DNA of 64,000 nt from HK1 sp965221725 (lineage in GTDB: Bacteria > Pseudomonadota > Gammaproteobacteria > HK1). The position numbers were made by a program, and so were the translations under genes. Location: positions 3,224,001 through 3,288,000 of the forward strand of contig OZ244909.1 in assembly GCA_965221725.1 (NCBI GenBank), in the 5' to 3' direction. Shown one piece after another: positions 41,695-50,093 of the stretch (its first letter is position 1; each line of letters opens with the position of its first letter). The notes under the pieces were generated by a model. It was given only the letters and a program-made list of their open reading frames with translations, was not told the DNA's origin and did not search any database.

Positions 41695-43224
41695 ATGACC
41701 ACCACCCGCGAGAGCCTCGCCGACGCCGGACTGTCGGGACTCCAGAAGGCGTTGATCCTGGTCACGGTGTCGACCTGCACGATGCTGTACGCGCTCACCG
41801 CGACCGTCATCAACGTCGCCCTCCCGCAGCTTCAGGGGGCGCTCTCGGCCACCCCCGACCAGATCGCCTGGGTGGTCACCCTCAATGTCGTGGCGACCGC
41901 GGTGGTCACGCCGATGACGGGCTGGCTGGTGGCGGTGATGGGCCAGCGGTGGCTGATGCTCTGGTCGGTGGCGGGGTTCGCGGTCACGTCGCTCTTCTGC
42001 GCGACGGCGCTGACGCTGGAATCCCTGCTGCTGTGGCGGGTGGGCCAGGGGATCTTCGGCGCCCCCATCGTGCCGCTCTCGCAGGCGATTCTGCTCGCGG
42101 CCTACCCGGGAAAGGACCGCGCCATGGCGCAGGGCCTGTTCGGGATGGCGGTGGTCATCGGGCCTGCGGTCGCGCCCGCCCTTGGCGGCTACCTCGCCGA
42201 GGCTTACGACTGGCGCTGGATCTTCTACCTCATCGTCCCCTTCTGCATCGCGGCGTTCCTGCTCTCGCTCGCCTTCGTGCGCGAAGGCGGACGGGACCCG
42301 TCCGTGCGCCTCGACTGGACCGGCTTCCTGGCGCTGTCGGTCACCATCGTCTGCCTCCAGCTCATGGTGGACCGCGGCGAGCGGCTCGGCTGGATCGACT
42401 CGGGCGAGTTCATCGTCTATGCCTGCGCCGCGGCCCTCTTCTTCTACGTCTTCCTCGCCCATACCGCCACCGCCTCTGCGCCGTTCCTCAACCCGACGCT
42501 GTTCACCGACCGCAACTACTCGGTGGGGCTCGTGCTGGTGTTCATCTACGGCATGCTGAACTTCACCCCGATCACGCTGCTGCCGCCGCTGCTCCAGACC
42601 CTCAAGGGATATCCGGACTCGCTCATCGGGCTGCTGCTCGGCATGCGCGGGATCGGCATGGTCATCGGATTCTTCCTCGCGAGCCGCATGGGCGGATTCG
42701 ACCCCCGGCTGAGCTTCACCCTGGGGATGGTGCTGACCGGGGTGAGCGGCGTCATGCTGGCGGCATTCGAATTCAACATGCCGCCGTCGCTGATCACCGT
42801 CGCCTGCGTGATCCAGGGCATCGGGAGCGGCGTGATGTGGGTGCCGCTCACCGTGATCACGTTCGCGACGCTGCCGCCGCGGTGGCTTCCGGAGGGCGCG
42901 TCGATCTTCCATCTGCTGCGGAACTTCGGGTCGAGCCTCTTCATTTCGGTGAGCTTCATGGTGGTGGTGCGGAGCGCGAGCGTCAGCTACGCGGGGCTGG
43001 TCGAGCCGCTCACGCCGCTGAACGAGACGCTGCGGCTCGCGTTCGTCACCGGCGCCTGGACCCTCGACCACACCCCCGGCCTCGCCCACTTGAGCGCCGA
43101 AGCCCACCGCCAGGGCATGATGGTCGGCTATGCCAACGCCTTCGTGCTGTATGCCGTGGTCTGCTTCGCGACGCTGCCGCTGCTGCTGGTGGTGCGAAGC
43201 AGGCGCGAGAATGCGGGAGCATGA
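41695..43224 (+). CDS. MFS drug exporter, DHA2 (EmrB/QacA) family
   Basis: 509 residues with 14 predicted membrane segments. Family motifs are visible: 'YALTATVINVALPQLQGALS' (motif D1-like), 'WVVTLNVVATAVVTPMTGWL' and 'QGLFGMAVVIGPAVAPALGG' (motif C). Such proteins extrude hydrophobic compounds using the proton gradient, usually with an EmrA-type membrane-fusion partner, absent here. The ATG at 41695 lies next to the Zur-type box. Metal regulation of an exporter of this type is unexpected. Confidence 0.9.
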   Translation: MTTTRESLADAGLSGLQKALILVTVSTCTMLYALTATVINVALPQLQGALSATPDQIAWVVTLNVVATAVVTPMTGWLVAVMGQRWLMLWSVAGFAVTSLFCATALTLESLLLWRVGQGIFGAPIVPLSQAILLAAYPGKDRAMAQGLFGMAVVIGPAVAPALGGYLAEAYDWRWIFYLIVPFCIAAFLLSLAFVREGGRDPSVRLDWTGFLALSVTIVCLQLMVDRGERLGWIDSGEFIVYACAAALFFYVFLAHTATASAPFLNPTLFTDRNYSVGLVLVFIYGMLNFTPITLLPPLLQTLKGYPDSLIGLLLGMRGIGMVIGFFLASRMGGFDPRLSFTLGMVLTGVSGVMLAAFEFNMPPSLITVACVIQGIGSGVMWVPLTVITFATLPPRWLPEGASIFHLLRNFGSSLFISVSFMVVVRSASVSYAGLVEPLTPLNETLRLAFVTGAWTLDHTPGLAHLSAEAHRQGMMVGYANAFVLYAVVCFATLPLLLVVRSRRENAGA

Positions 43225-43376
43225 CCGAGGTGAGATGCACCGCAATGACCGCCGCGGCGATTTCCCCGAGCTGATGATGCGCCCCCGTTACCGGGCGGGG
43301 GTCCCGACCTTCATGCGCATGCACCGGGCAGTTCCATTTGTTGCCAACCCATGTCCCCGAACATGTCCTCGAACGT

Positions 43377-43406
43377 TTGTACGGTGCCGGGCTGGTCCCG
43401 TACAAT
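43377..43406 (+). promoter_or_regulatory. sigma-70-type promoter upstream of prs
   Basis: TTGTAC, 18 bp, TACAAT. The two hexamers are also the outer parts of an inverted repeat (TTGTACGG ... CCGTACAA), so the same bases could bind a dimeric regulator or form a hairpin. Transcription would start near 43413, giving a leader of about 285 nt to prs. No tRNA is found in 43225-43697. Confidence 0.6.
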
Positions 43407-43697
43407 CCCGCGCCGCCTTAGATCGCTGCGGTTCGTCACGCGGGCGGCGCGGGGTGATGCGTGCCGACCGGAGCACCGCCGGACCGGCTGCATCCAGGGC
43501 GGTTCCGGAACTGCCCCGGGGCGATCCGCGACGATTCCGGGGCGGAAACTCGGCCGGGCCTGCATTCCACGTCTCTGTCAGCCTCATGGGCGGCGCTCCA
43601 GAGTGGACATCCACCGGTGAATGATCGCAGCTACAGCGACACGCTGGAGAGGGTCGACCGATTCATCGGCGACCCGTCGCATGCGCGGCAGGCTTCC

Positions 43698-44657
43698 ATG
43701 ATCGTGTTCTCGGGATCCGCCAACCCCCTGCTCTCGAAAGAGATCGTCGGGCACCTGCACATGCCGCTCGGCAAGGCGCTCGTGGATCGCTTCAGCGACG
43801 GCGAGGTGATGGTCGAGCTGATCGACTCGGTCCGCGGCAAGGACGCCTTCGTGGTCCAGCCGACATGCGCATCTTTCGACGGCAACCAGCGCCGCTCGGT
43901 CGACGAGAACCTGATGGAGCTGCTCATCCTCATCGATGCGCTCAGGCGCGCGTCGGCAAACCGGGTCACCGCCGTCATGCCGTATTTCGGATACGCCCGG
44001 CAGGACCGGCGCCCCCGCTCCGCGCGCGTATCGATCTCGGCCAAGGTCGTGGCCGACATCATCTCGGCCGGTGCGGACCGGGTGCTGACGATGGACATTC
44101 ACGCCGACCAGATCCAGGGCTTCTTCAATATCCCGATGGACAACATCTACGCCTCGCCGGTGCTGCTTGGGGATATCTGGAAACACAAGTACCCGAACCT
44201 CGTGGTGGTCTCCCCCGATGTCGGCGGCGTGGTACGCGCCCGAGCCGTCGCCAAGCGGCTCGACGACGCGGACCTCGCGATCATCGACAAGCGCCGCCCG
44301 CAGGCGAACCAGGCGGAGGTAATGAACATCATCGGCGACGTGCGTGATCGGACCTGTGTGTTGGTCGACGACATCGCCGACACCGCCGGCACGCTGTGCA
44401 GCGCCGCGACCGCGCTCAAGAACGAGGGGGCGTCGCAGGTCGTCGCCTACTGCACGCACGCGGTTCTGTCGGGCGCCGCGATCGACAACATCGAGGCGTC
44501 GGTGCTCGACGAGCTGGTGGTGACGAACAGCATTCCGCTCCACCGCCGGGCCGCGTCGAGCGGCCGCGTCCGGCAACTGAGCGTGGCGGAGCTGCTCGCC
44601 GAGAGCATGCGGCGGATCAACGAAGAGGAGTCGATCGGCTCGCTGTTCATGGACTGA
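43698..44657 (+). CDS. prs: ribose-phosphate pyrophosphokinase
   Basis: Makes PRPP from ribose 5-phosphate and ATP. 319 residues with 'FSGSANPLLSKEIVGHL', 'RFSDGEVMVEL', 'VMPYFGYARQDRRPRSARVS', 'TMDIHADQIQGFF' and the PRPP loop 'CVLVDDIADTAGTLCSAA'. The ATG at 43698 matches the family start; a GTG near 43617 would add an unconserved extension. It opens the conserved prs-rplY-pth-ychF order, linking nucleotide supply to translation genes. Confidence 0.95.
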   Translation: MIVFSGSANPLLSKEIVGHLHMPLGKALVDRFSDGEVMVELIDSVRGKDAFVVQPTCASFDGNQRRSVDENLMELLILIDALRRASANRVTAVMPYFGYARQDRRPRSARVSISAKVVADIISAGADRVLTMDIHADQIQGFFNIPMDNIYASPVLLGDIWKHKYPNLVVVSPDVGGVVRARAVAKRLDDADLAIIDKRRPQANQAEVMNIIGDVRDRTCVLVDDIADTAGTLCSAATALKNEGASQVVAYCTHAVLSGAAIDNIEASVLDELVVTNSIPLHRRAASSGRVRQLSVAELLAESMRRINEEESIGSLFMD

Positions 44658-44713
44658 TGGTGCGTGCAGGATCCGCACCCGATGGTGCGTGCTCGATCCA
44701 GGTCGAGCAGAAC

Positions 44714-44810
44714 CCTTACCGAAACCGACTTTCAACTTCATGGACTCCAACCCCCTTCCGGACCGGAGGGGAAGGCACGTTGAACGGAAAGATGATTCCG
44801 GCCGGAGTCC
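44714..44810 (+). repeat. inverted-repeat element family A, copy 3
   Basis: Starts TTACCGAAACCGACTTTCAAC and ends GATGATTCCGGCCGGAGTCC; same interior words as the other copies (CACGTTGAACGGAAA). It ends 38 bp before the rplY start, so it would form a hairpin in the rplY leader. Confidence 0.7.
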
Positions 44811-44848
44811 CAACGCAACCCGCGGGTTGAACCCGGAGCCAAAGAACG

Positions 44849-45514
44849 ATGAACGATGCAACGATGAACGATTTCGAGGTGATCGCTCGGCCGCGCACCG
44901 CGCTGGGCACGAGCGCAAGCCGCAGACTGCGCCGTTCGGGGCAGATCCCCGCGAATCTCTACGGCGAAGGCAAGGATTCCACCCCCCTCGCGCTGGAGGA
45001 GAACCGGATCCGGAAGCAGATCGAGAACGAAGCGTTCGTTGCCCACATCCTCACCGTCAGGATCGAGGGCGAGGACAACCAGGCGGTGCTGAAATCCGTG
45101 CACCGCGACCCCGTCACCGACCGGGTCATCCACATGGACTTTCAGCGGATCAGCGCGAGCAGCGAGATCCGCATGCACGTCCCGCTGCACTTCGTCAACG
45201 AGGAAGACTGCCCGGGCAAGAAAGCCGGCGGGATCGTCACCCACCTGCTGGTCGAGGTGGAGGTGGGTTGTCTGCCGAAGGATCTGCCCGAGTATGTCGA
45301 GGTCGACATGGGGTCGCTCGAGGTGGGCGATTCGGTGCACCTGTCGGAACTCGTGCTCCCCGGGGGCGTGCAGGTCATGGCCCTTGCCCACAACCCGGAC
45401 AACGATCAGCCGGTGGTCAGCGTGCAGCATCCGCAGAAGGCGGAGGCCGAGGAAGGGGAAGCGGACGCGGAAGAAGAGCTCGCTGCCCCGGAAGCCGAGG
45501 CTGCGGAAGACTGA
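44849..45514 (+). CDS. rplY: 50S ribosomal protein L25/general stress protein Ctc
   Basis: 221 residues. N-terminal 5S-rRNA-binding L25 domain ('RPRTALGTSASRRLRRSGQI', 'PANLYGEG') and the C-terminal Ctc/TL5 beta domain ('VPLHFVNEEDCPGKKAGGIV', 'LEVGDSVHLSEL'), then a Glu/Ala-rich acidic tail. The ATG at 44849 or the one 15 bp later could be the start. Between prs and pth as in many proteobacteria. Confidence 0.95.
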   Translation: MNDATMNDFEVIARPRTALGTSASRRLRRSGQIPANLYGEGKDSTPLALEENRIRKQIENEAFVAHILTVRIEGEDNQAVLKSVHRDPVTDRVIHMDFQRISASSEIRMHVPLHFVNEEDCPGKKAGGIVTHLLVEVEVGCLPKDLPEYVEVDMGSLEVGDSVHLSELVLPGGVQVMALAHNPDNDQPVVSVQHPQKAEAEEGEADAEEELAAPEAEAAED

Positions 45515-45537
45515 ACCACGACGACCCCGCGCCGCAC

Positions 45538-46155
45538 TTGAGCGCCCCCTACCAGCTTCTGATCGGACTCGGCAACCCGGGAGCCCGATACGAAGCGACC
45601 CGGCACAACGCGGGCGTGTGGCTGCTGGACCGGGTGGCGCGGCGCCACGCGGGCGGCTTCCGATCCCTGGCCCGATGCTCCGGCGCCGTCGCGGATGCCG
45701 ACATCGAGGGCGTTCGAGTCCGGCTGTTCCGGCCGGACACGTTCATGAATCACAGTGGCCGGGCGGTGGCGGCGGTGGCGGGGTTCTACCGGGTGCCGGT
45801 CGAACGGATCCTGATCGCGCACGACGAAATCGACCTGCCCCCCGGCGCGGTGCGCCTGAAACGCGGCGGAGGTCATGGCGGACACAACGGGCTGCGGGAT
45901 GTGGTGCCGCAGCTCGGGGGGGCCGGGTTCTCCCGCATCCGCATCGGCGTGGGGCACCCCGGGCACCGGGATCGCGTCATCGGCCATGTGCTCGCCCCTC
46001 CGCCGGCAACGGAACGCAGCGAGATCGACGATGCGATCGATCGGGTCGTCGGGGACATCGCCCGCATCGCCGGGGGCGATCTGGAGGGTGCGATGAACGC
46101 GCTCCACCGGCGCGATCGGGGCGCGGACGAGGCATGCCGGCCGGCACAAGAGTGA
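45538..46155 (+). CDS. pth: peptidyl-tRNA hydrolase
   Basis: Releases tRNA from drop-off peptidyl-tRNA. 205 residues: 'YQLLIGLGNPGARYEATRHN' with the catalytic His in TRHNAG, 'RPDTFMNHSGRAVAAVAGFY', 'LIAHDEIDLPPGAVRLKRGG', 'GHGGHNGLRDVVPQLGG'. No ATG or GTG is available; a TTG at 45538, 23 bp after the rplY stop, is the most reasonable start. Weak ribosome-binding site, so coupling with rplY may matter. Confidence 0.9.
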   Translation: MSAPYQLLIGLGNPGARYEATRHNAGVWLLDRVARRHAGGFRSLARCSGAVADADIEGVRVRLFRPDTFMNHSGRAVAAVAGFYRVPVERILIAHDEIDLPPGAVRLKRGGGHGGHNGLRDVVPQLGGAGFSRIRIGVGHPGHRDRVIGHVLAPPPATERSEIDDAIDRVVGDIARIAGGDLEGAMNALHRRDRGADEACRPAQE

Positions 46156-46215
46156 CGATGCGAAGCGGCCGTTCCGCATCCCCCCTGCCTTGCGTCCGTC
46201 ACCGCGCCCCCCGCA

Positions 46216-46316
46216 GGACTCCGGCCGAAATCGATTCTCCACCTCATCGACTCCAATCCCCTTGCAGACAGCAGGTGCAGGTGCGTTGAACGGAAAAATC
46301 ATTTTGGCCCGAGTCC
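46216..46316 (+). repeat. inverted-repeat element family A, copy 4
   Basis: Best-preserved ends: GGACTCCGGCCGAAATCGAT at the left and ATCATTTTGGCCCGAGTCC at the right are inverted repeats of about 20 bp. It ends 29 bp before the ychF start. Confidence 0.75.
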
Positions 46317-46344
46317 GCAGGCTGAACGGGAGAAGCCCGAGACC

Positions 46345-47436
46345 ATGAACATCCGGTGCGGGATTGTCGGACTGCCGAACGTCGGCAAGTCCACCCTGTA
46401 CAACGCCCTGACCAGCGCCACGGCCGCGGCCGAGAACTACCCCTTCTGCACCATCGAACCCAACGTCGGGGTGGTGCCGGTATCCGACCCGCGGCTCGAG
46501 CGGATTGCGGCGATCGTCCGGCCCGAACGCACGGTGCCGGCGGCGATGGAATTCGTCGACATCGCGGGGCTCGTGGCTGGCGCGTCCGCCGGCGAGGGAC
46601 TCGGCAACCGGTTCCTTTCCCATGTGCGCGAAACAAGGGCCATCGCGCACGTCGTACGCTGCTTCGAGTCGGGCGATGTCGTGCATGTCTGCGGTCGCGT
46701 CTCGCCGCTTGACGACATCGAGACCATCGAGACCGAGCTGCTGCTCGCGGATCTGGAACAGGCGGAGCGGGCCCGGGATCGGGCCGCGAAGACGGCGAAG
46801 GCGGGCGACCGGGAAGCGCGGGCGCGCGAAGCACTGATGGCCCGTGCGCACGCGCACCTGGCCGAGGGCCACCCGCTGCGAACGCTGGAGCTGGGCGCCG
46901 AGGAGACGGCGATGCTCGCCTCGCTCTCCCCGCTCACCGCCAAGCCGGTGCTCTACGTCGCCAACGTCGCGGAGGACGGTTTCGGCGCCAATCCACTGGC
47001 GGAGGCGGTGGAGGCACGGGCGCGCACCGAGGGCGCGGCGGCGGTGCGGGTGTCGGCCGCGGTAGAGGCGGAACTCGGCGGTCTCGACGAGGCCGAACGG
47101 GCGGAATATCTGGCGACGCTCGGGATCGAGGAACCGGGCCTCGCCCGGGTGGTCCGCGCCGCCGGGACGCTCCTCGGCCTGCAGACCTTCTTCACCGCCG
47201 GCCCGAAGGAGGCGCGAGCCTGGACCCTGCGGCGTGGCTCCACCGCCGCGCAGGCCGCGGGCGTGATCCACAGCGATTTCGAGCGGGGGTTCATCCGGGC
47301 CGAGGTCGTCGGCTATGAGGACTTCGTCACCCTCGGGGGCGAGCCGGGGGCGAAGGCGGCCGGCCGCTGGCGCCTCGAAGGCCGCGACTACGTCGTGGCC
47401 GAAGGCGACGTCATGCGCTTTCGCTTCGCGGTGTGA
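46345..47436 (+). CDS. ychF: redox-regulated ATPase YchF (Obg-like)
   Basis: 363 residues. Obg-type G domain with ATP preference: 'CGIVGLPNVGKSTLYNALT', 'ENYPFCTIEPNVGVVPVSDP', 'FVDIAGLVAGASAGEGLGN', 'RETRAIAHVVRCFES', then a coiled coil (about 125-200) and a C-terminal TGS domain ('LQTFFTAGPKEARAWTLRRG'). Ribosome-associated stress regulator. ATG 46345 behind a GAGAAG-like site. Confidence 0.95.
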   Translation: MNIRCGIVGLPNVGKSTLYNALTSATAAAENYPFCTIEPNVGVVPVSDPRLERIAAIVRPERTVPAAMEFVDIAGLVAGASAGEGLGNRFLSHVRETRAIAHVVRCFESGDVVHVCGRVSPLDDIETIETELLLADLEQAERARDRAAKTAKAGDREARAREALMARAHAHLAEGHPLRTLELGAEETAMLASLSPLTAKPVLYVANVAEDGFGANPLAEAVEARARTEGAAAVRVSAAVEAELGGLDEAERAEYLATLGIEEPGLARVVRAAGTLLGLQTFFTAGPKEARAWTLRRGSTAAQAAGVIHSDFERGFIRAEVVGYEDFVTLGGEPGAKAAGRWRLEGRDYVVAEGDVMRFRFAV

Positions 47437-47455
47437 GCCAAGTACATTGACCGCC

Positions 47456-48664
47456 ATGCTCTCGGTGGAGGAAGCGCGGGCGTACCTGCTCGATCGGGCT
47501 CGCCGCATCGGGGAATCCGAGCGGGTCGCGACGGAGGACGCGCTCGGGCGGATTGTCGCGGCGGACGTGACCGCGCCCATCGACGTGCCCGGCCACGCGA
47601 ACAGCGCGATGGACGGCTATGCGGTGCGGGCCGCAGACGTTCCGCATGCGGGCGAGGCGACGCTCCACGTCACTCAGCGAATCGCGGCCGGGGAGGTCGG
47701 CTCGGTGCTTGCGGCCGGGGAGGCGGCGCGGATCTTCACCGGTGCACCGATCCCGGACGGGGCGGACGCCATCGCCATCCAGGAGGATTGCCGGCGCGAG
47801 GGCGCGTGGGTCACGGTGCCCGGGCCACTCGCGGCCGGGACCTTCGTGCGCCCGCGGGGGAACGACATCCGGTCCGGGGCGGTGGTGCTCGCGGCCGGCA
47901 TCCGGATTCGACCGCAGGAGATGGGGGTTGCCGCCTCGGTGGGGATCGAACGGATCGAGGTGCGCCGCCGGCCGCGGGTAGCCATCGTCTCCAGCGGAGA
48001 CGAGTTGCGGCGGCCGGGAGAACCGCTCGGGCCGGGGCAGATCTACAACTCCAATCGGTTCACGCTGCTGGGCCTGCTCCGGCGGCTCGGCTGCGAGACG
48101 ATGGACCTGGGCCTGGTGGCCGATACCTTCGCGGCCACGCGCGACGCGCTGCTCGACGGCGCGGCCCGTGCGGACGTGCTGATCACGACCGGCGGGGTCT
48201 CGGTCGGCGAGGAGGATCATGTGCGCCAGGCGCTGGAGGCCATCGGCGAGATCGAGATGTGGAAGGTCCGAGTCAAGCCGGGCAAGCCCATCGTCTACGG
48301 CCGCATCGGGGCGTGCGATCTGCTCGGCCTGCCGGGCAACCCGGTCTCCGCCCTGGTGACCTTCTGCCTGTTCGTGCGCCCGTTCATCCTGCGCCGCCTG
48401 GGGGCCGCCCGCGTGTTCCCGCCGCCGGTGCGGGTCGGCGCCCGCTTCGCATGGCCGAGGCCGGGCGGACGGCGCGAGTACGCACGGGCGCGGCTCGTGG
48501 AAGCCGAGGACGGCGACGCCGTGGCCGAGATTCACGAACGACAGGGCTCGGACGTCCTGTCCGCGACCTCCTGGGCCACGGGGCTCGTCGAGATCGCGGA
48601 GGGGACGACCATCGGCCCCGGCGATCGGGTTCGCTACTGGTCGTTCGGAGATCTGATCGAGTGA
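47456..48664 (+). CDS. moeA: molybdopterin molybdenumtransferase MoeA
   Basis: 402 residues; inserts molybdenum into adenylylated molybdopterin. Motifs: 'DVPGHANSAMDGYAVRAADV', 'AAGEAARIFTGAPIPDGADA', 'RPRGNDIRSG', 'VAIVSSGDELRRPGEPLGPG', 'LITTGGVSVGEEDHVRQALE', 'LPGNPVSALVTFCLFVRPFI'. ATG 47456, 20 bp after ychF. Its TGA overlaps the moaE GTG (48661-48664), so the two are coupled. Confidence 0.95.
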   Translation: MLSVEEARAYLLDRARRIGESERVATEDALGRIVAADVTAPIDVPGHANSAMDGYAVRAADVPHAGEATLHVTQRIAAGEVGSVLAAGEAARIFTGAPIPDGADAIAIQEDCRREGAWVTVPGPLAAGTFVRPRGNDIRSGAVVLAAGIRIRPQEMGVAASVGIERIEVRRRPRVAIVSSGDELRRPGEPLGPGQIYNSNRFTLLGLLRRLGCETMDLGLVADTFAATRDALLDGAARADVLITTGGVSVGEEDHVRQALEAIGEIEMWKVRVKPGKPIVYGRIGACDLLGLPGNPVSALVTFCLFVRPFILRRLGAARVFPPPVRVGARFAWPRPGGRREYARARLVEAEDGDAVAEIHERQGSDVLSATSWATGLVEIAEGTTIGPGDRVRYWSFGDLIE

Positions 48665-49116
48665 CGGCGACCGTCCACATCCAGGAAGCGCCGTTCGACG
48701 CGGGCGCGCTCATTGCGCAGACGCACCGCGCGAACCCGAAGGTGGGGGCGGTGGCGACGTTCCTGGGGCTCGTGCGCGACATCAACGCGGGCGCCGAAGT
48801 CGCCGAAATGACGCTGGAGCACTATCCGGGGATGACCGAACGCGCGATCGAGGACATCTGCCGGGATGCGGCCGCGCGCTGGGAAATCCTCGATGCGCGC
48901 GTCGTGCACCGGGTGGGAACGCTGCGGCCCACCGATCCGATCGTCATCGTGGTGGTGGCGAGCGGGCACCGCCGGGACGCGCTCGAGGCGTGCGCGTTCA
49001 TCATGGACTTCCTCAAGACCCGCGCGCCGTTCTGGAAGAAGGAACGCACCGGCGATGGCGAGCGCTGGGTGGAAGCGCGCGCGAGCGACGAGGCGGCGGC
49101 GGCGCGCTGGGAGTGA
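48661..49116 (+). CDS. moaE: molybdopterin synthase catalytic subunit MoaE
   Basis: 151 residues; transfers sulfur to precursor Z together with MoaD. 'GAVATFLGLVRDINAGAEVA', 'LEHYPGMTERAIEDICRDAA', 'VHRVGTLRPTDPIVIVVVAS', 'HRRDALEACAFIMDFLKTRA' with the catalytic lysines in 'PFWKKER'. GTG start overlapping moeA. No moaD is seen in the window. Confidence 0.95.
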   Translation: MTATVHIQEAPFDAGALIAQTHRANPKVGAVATFLGLVRDINAGAEVAEMTLEHYPGMTERAIEDICRDAAARWEILDARVVHRVGTLRPTDPIVIVVVASGHRRDALEACAFIMDFLKTRAPFWKKERTGDGERWVEARASDEAAAARWE

Positions 49117-49338
49117 GGAGCTACCCCGCAACCTGGTGAGAAATGCGGGTTCGCGGCCCGGAACGCCGACCGCCTGGCCACCTCCGTGACCGGACCGACC
49201 GCTCGCGCGAGTCGCCCGGGAATTTCGGGTGAGCGGTCGGAAAGCCGCCGGATCCCCGGCGGCGCGGGAATGCACGCGGCCGCATCGCATTCGCCCGGCG
49301 CGGGGGAGTGACCGATCGGCCGACCGACCGCTCCCCGA
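49117..49338. other. intergenic with one isolated repeat end
   Basis: CAACCTGGTGAGAAATGCGG at about 49129-49148 is the right terminal repeat of the 175-bp family B without the rest of the element. No gene seen; the moaE and phaB genes converge here. Confidence 0.5.
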
Positions 49339-50061
49339 TCAGTACATGTGCTGCCCGCCGTTGATCGAGAGCGTCGATCCGGTCATGAAGCCCATGTCCT
49401 CGTCGACGAGGAACAGAACGCCCTTCGCGATCTCGCTCGCGCGCCCGAGCCGGCCGACCGGGATGGTGGCGATGATCTTCTCCAGCACCTTCTCCGGCAC
49501 CGCCCGCACCATGTCGGTATCGATGTAACCGGGCGCGATCGCGTTCACGGTAATGCCCCGGGCCGCGCCTTCCTGGGCGAGCGCCTTGGTGAAGCCGTGG
49601 ATGCCGGACTTCGCCGCCGCGTAGTTGACCTGGCCGTACTGACCGGCCTGACCGTTGACGGAGCCGATGTTCACGATGCGGCCGAAGCCGCGCTCGCGCA
49701 TCCCGTCGATCACGCAGCGTGCCATGTTGAAGCACGAGGAGAGGTTGGTCTGGAGCACCGCGTTCCAGCGGTCGAACGACATGCGGTGCATGGTGCCGTC
49801 GCGGGTGATCCCGGCGTTGTTGACCAGAATCCCCACCGGGCCGAGATCCTGTGTGATCCGGCCCACCGCCCCCTGGCAGGCCTCGAAGTCCGCAACGTCG
49901 AACTTGTAGGTGCGAATGCCGCTGCGCTCTTCGAACCGCTTCGCCGCCTCGGCGTTGCCGGCGTAGGTCGCGGCGACGGTATGTCCCGCGTCGCGCAGCG
50001 CGATGGAGATCGCCTCGCCGATGCCGCGGGTTCCGCCGGTGACTATCGCTACGTGTCCCAT
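49339..50061 (-). CDS. phaB: acetoacetyl-CoA reductase PhaB
   Basis: NADPH-dependent short-chain dehydrogenase making (R)-3-hydroxybutyryl-CoA for polyhydroxybutyrate. 240 residues: 'VAIVTGGTRGIGEAISIAL', 'ILVNNAGITRDGTMHRMSFD', 'NIGSVNGQAGQYGQVNYAAA' with catalytic Ser, Tyr and Lys (YAAAKSG), and 'APGYIDTDMVRAVPEKVLEK', typical of PhaB over FabG. ATG 50061 with GGAGAC. Follows phaA by 32 bp. No phaC synthase in the window. Confidence 0.93.
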   Translation of the reverse strand: MGHVAIVTGGTRGIGEAISIALRDAGHTVAATYAGNAEAAKRFEERSGIRTYKFDVADFEACQGAVGRITQDLGPVGILVNNAGITRDGTMHRMSFDRWNAVLQTNLSSCFNMARCVIDGMRERGFGRIVNIGSVNGQAGQYGQVNYAAAKSGIHGFTKALAQEGAARGITVNAIAPGYIDTDMVRAVPEKVLEKIIATIPVGRLGRASEIAKGVLFLVDEDMGFMTGSTLSINGGQHMY

Positions 50062-50093
50062 GGTATTCGTCTCCTTGCCGGGGTCGGGTTGCT

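Noticed and set aside
43225..43697. A tRNA gene upstream of prs, as in some proteobacteria
   Set aside because: No sequence folds into a cloverleaf with TTC-type T-loop and CCA end; only a promoter and an empty leader are seen.
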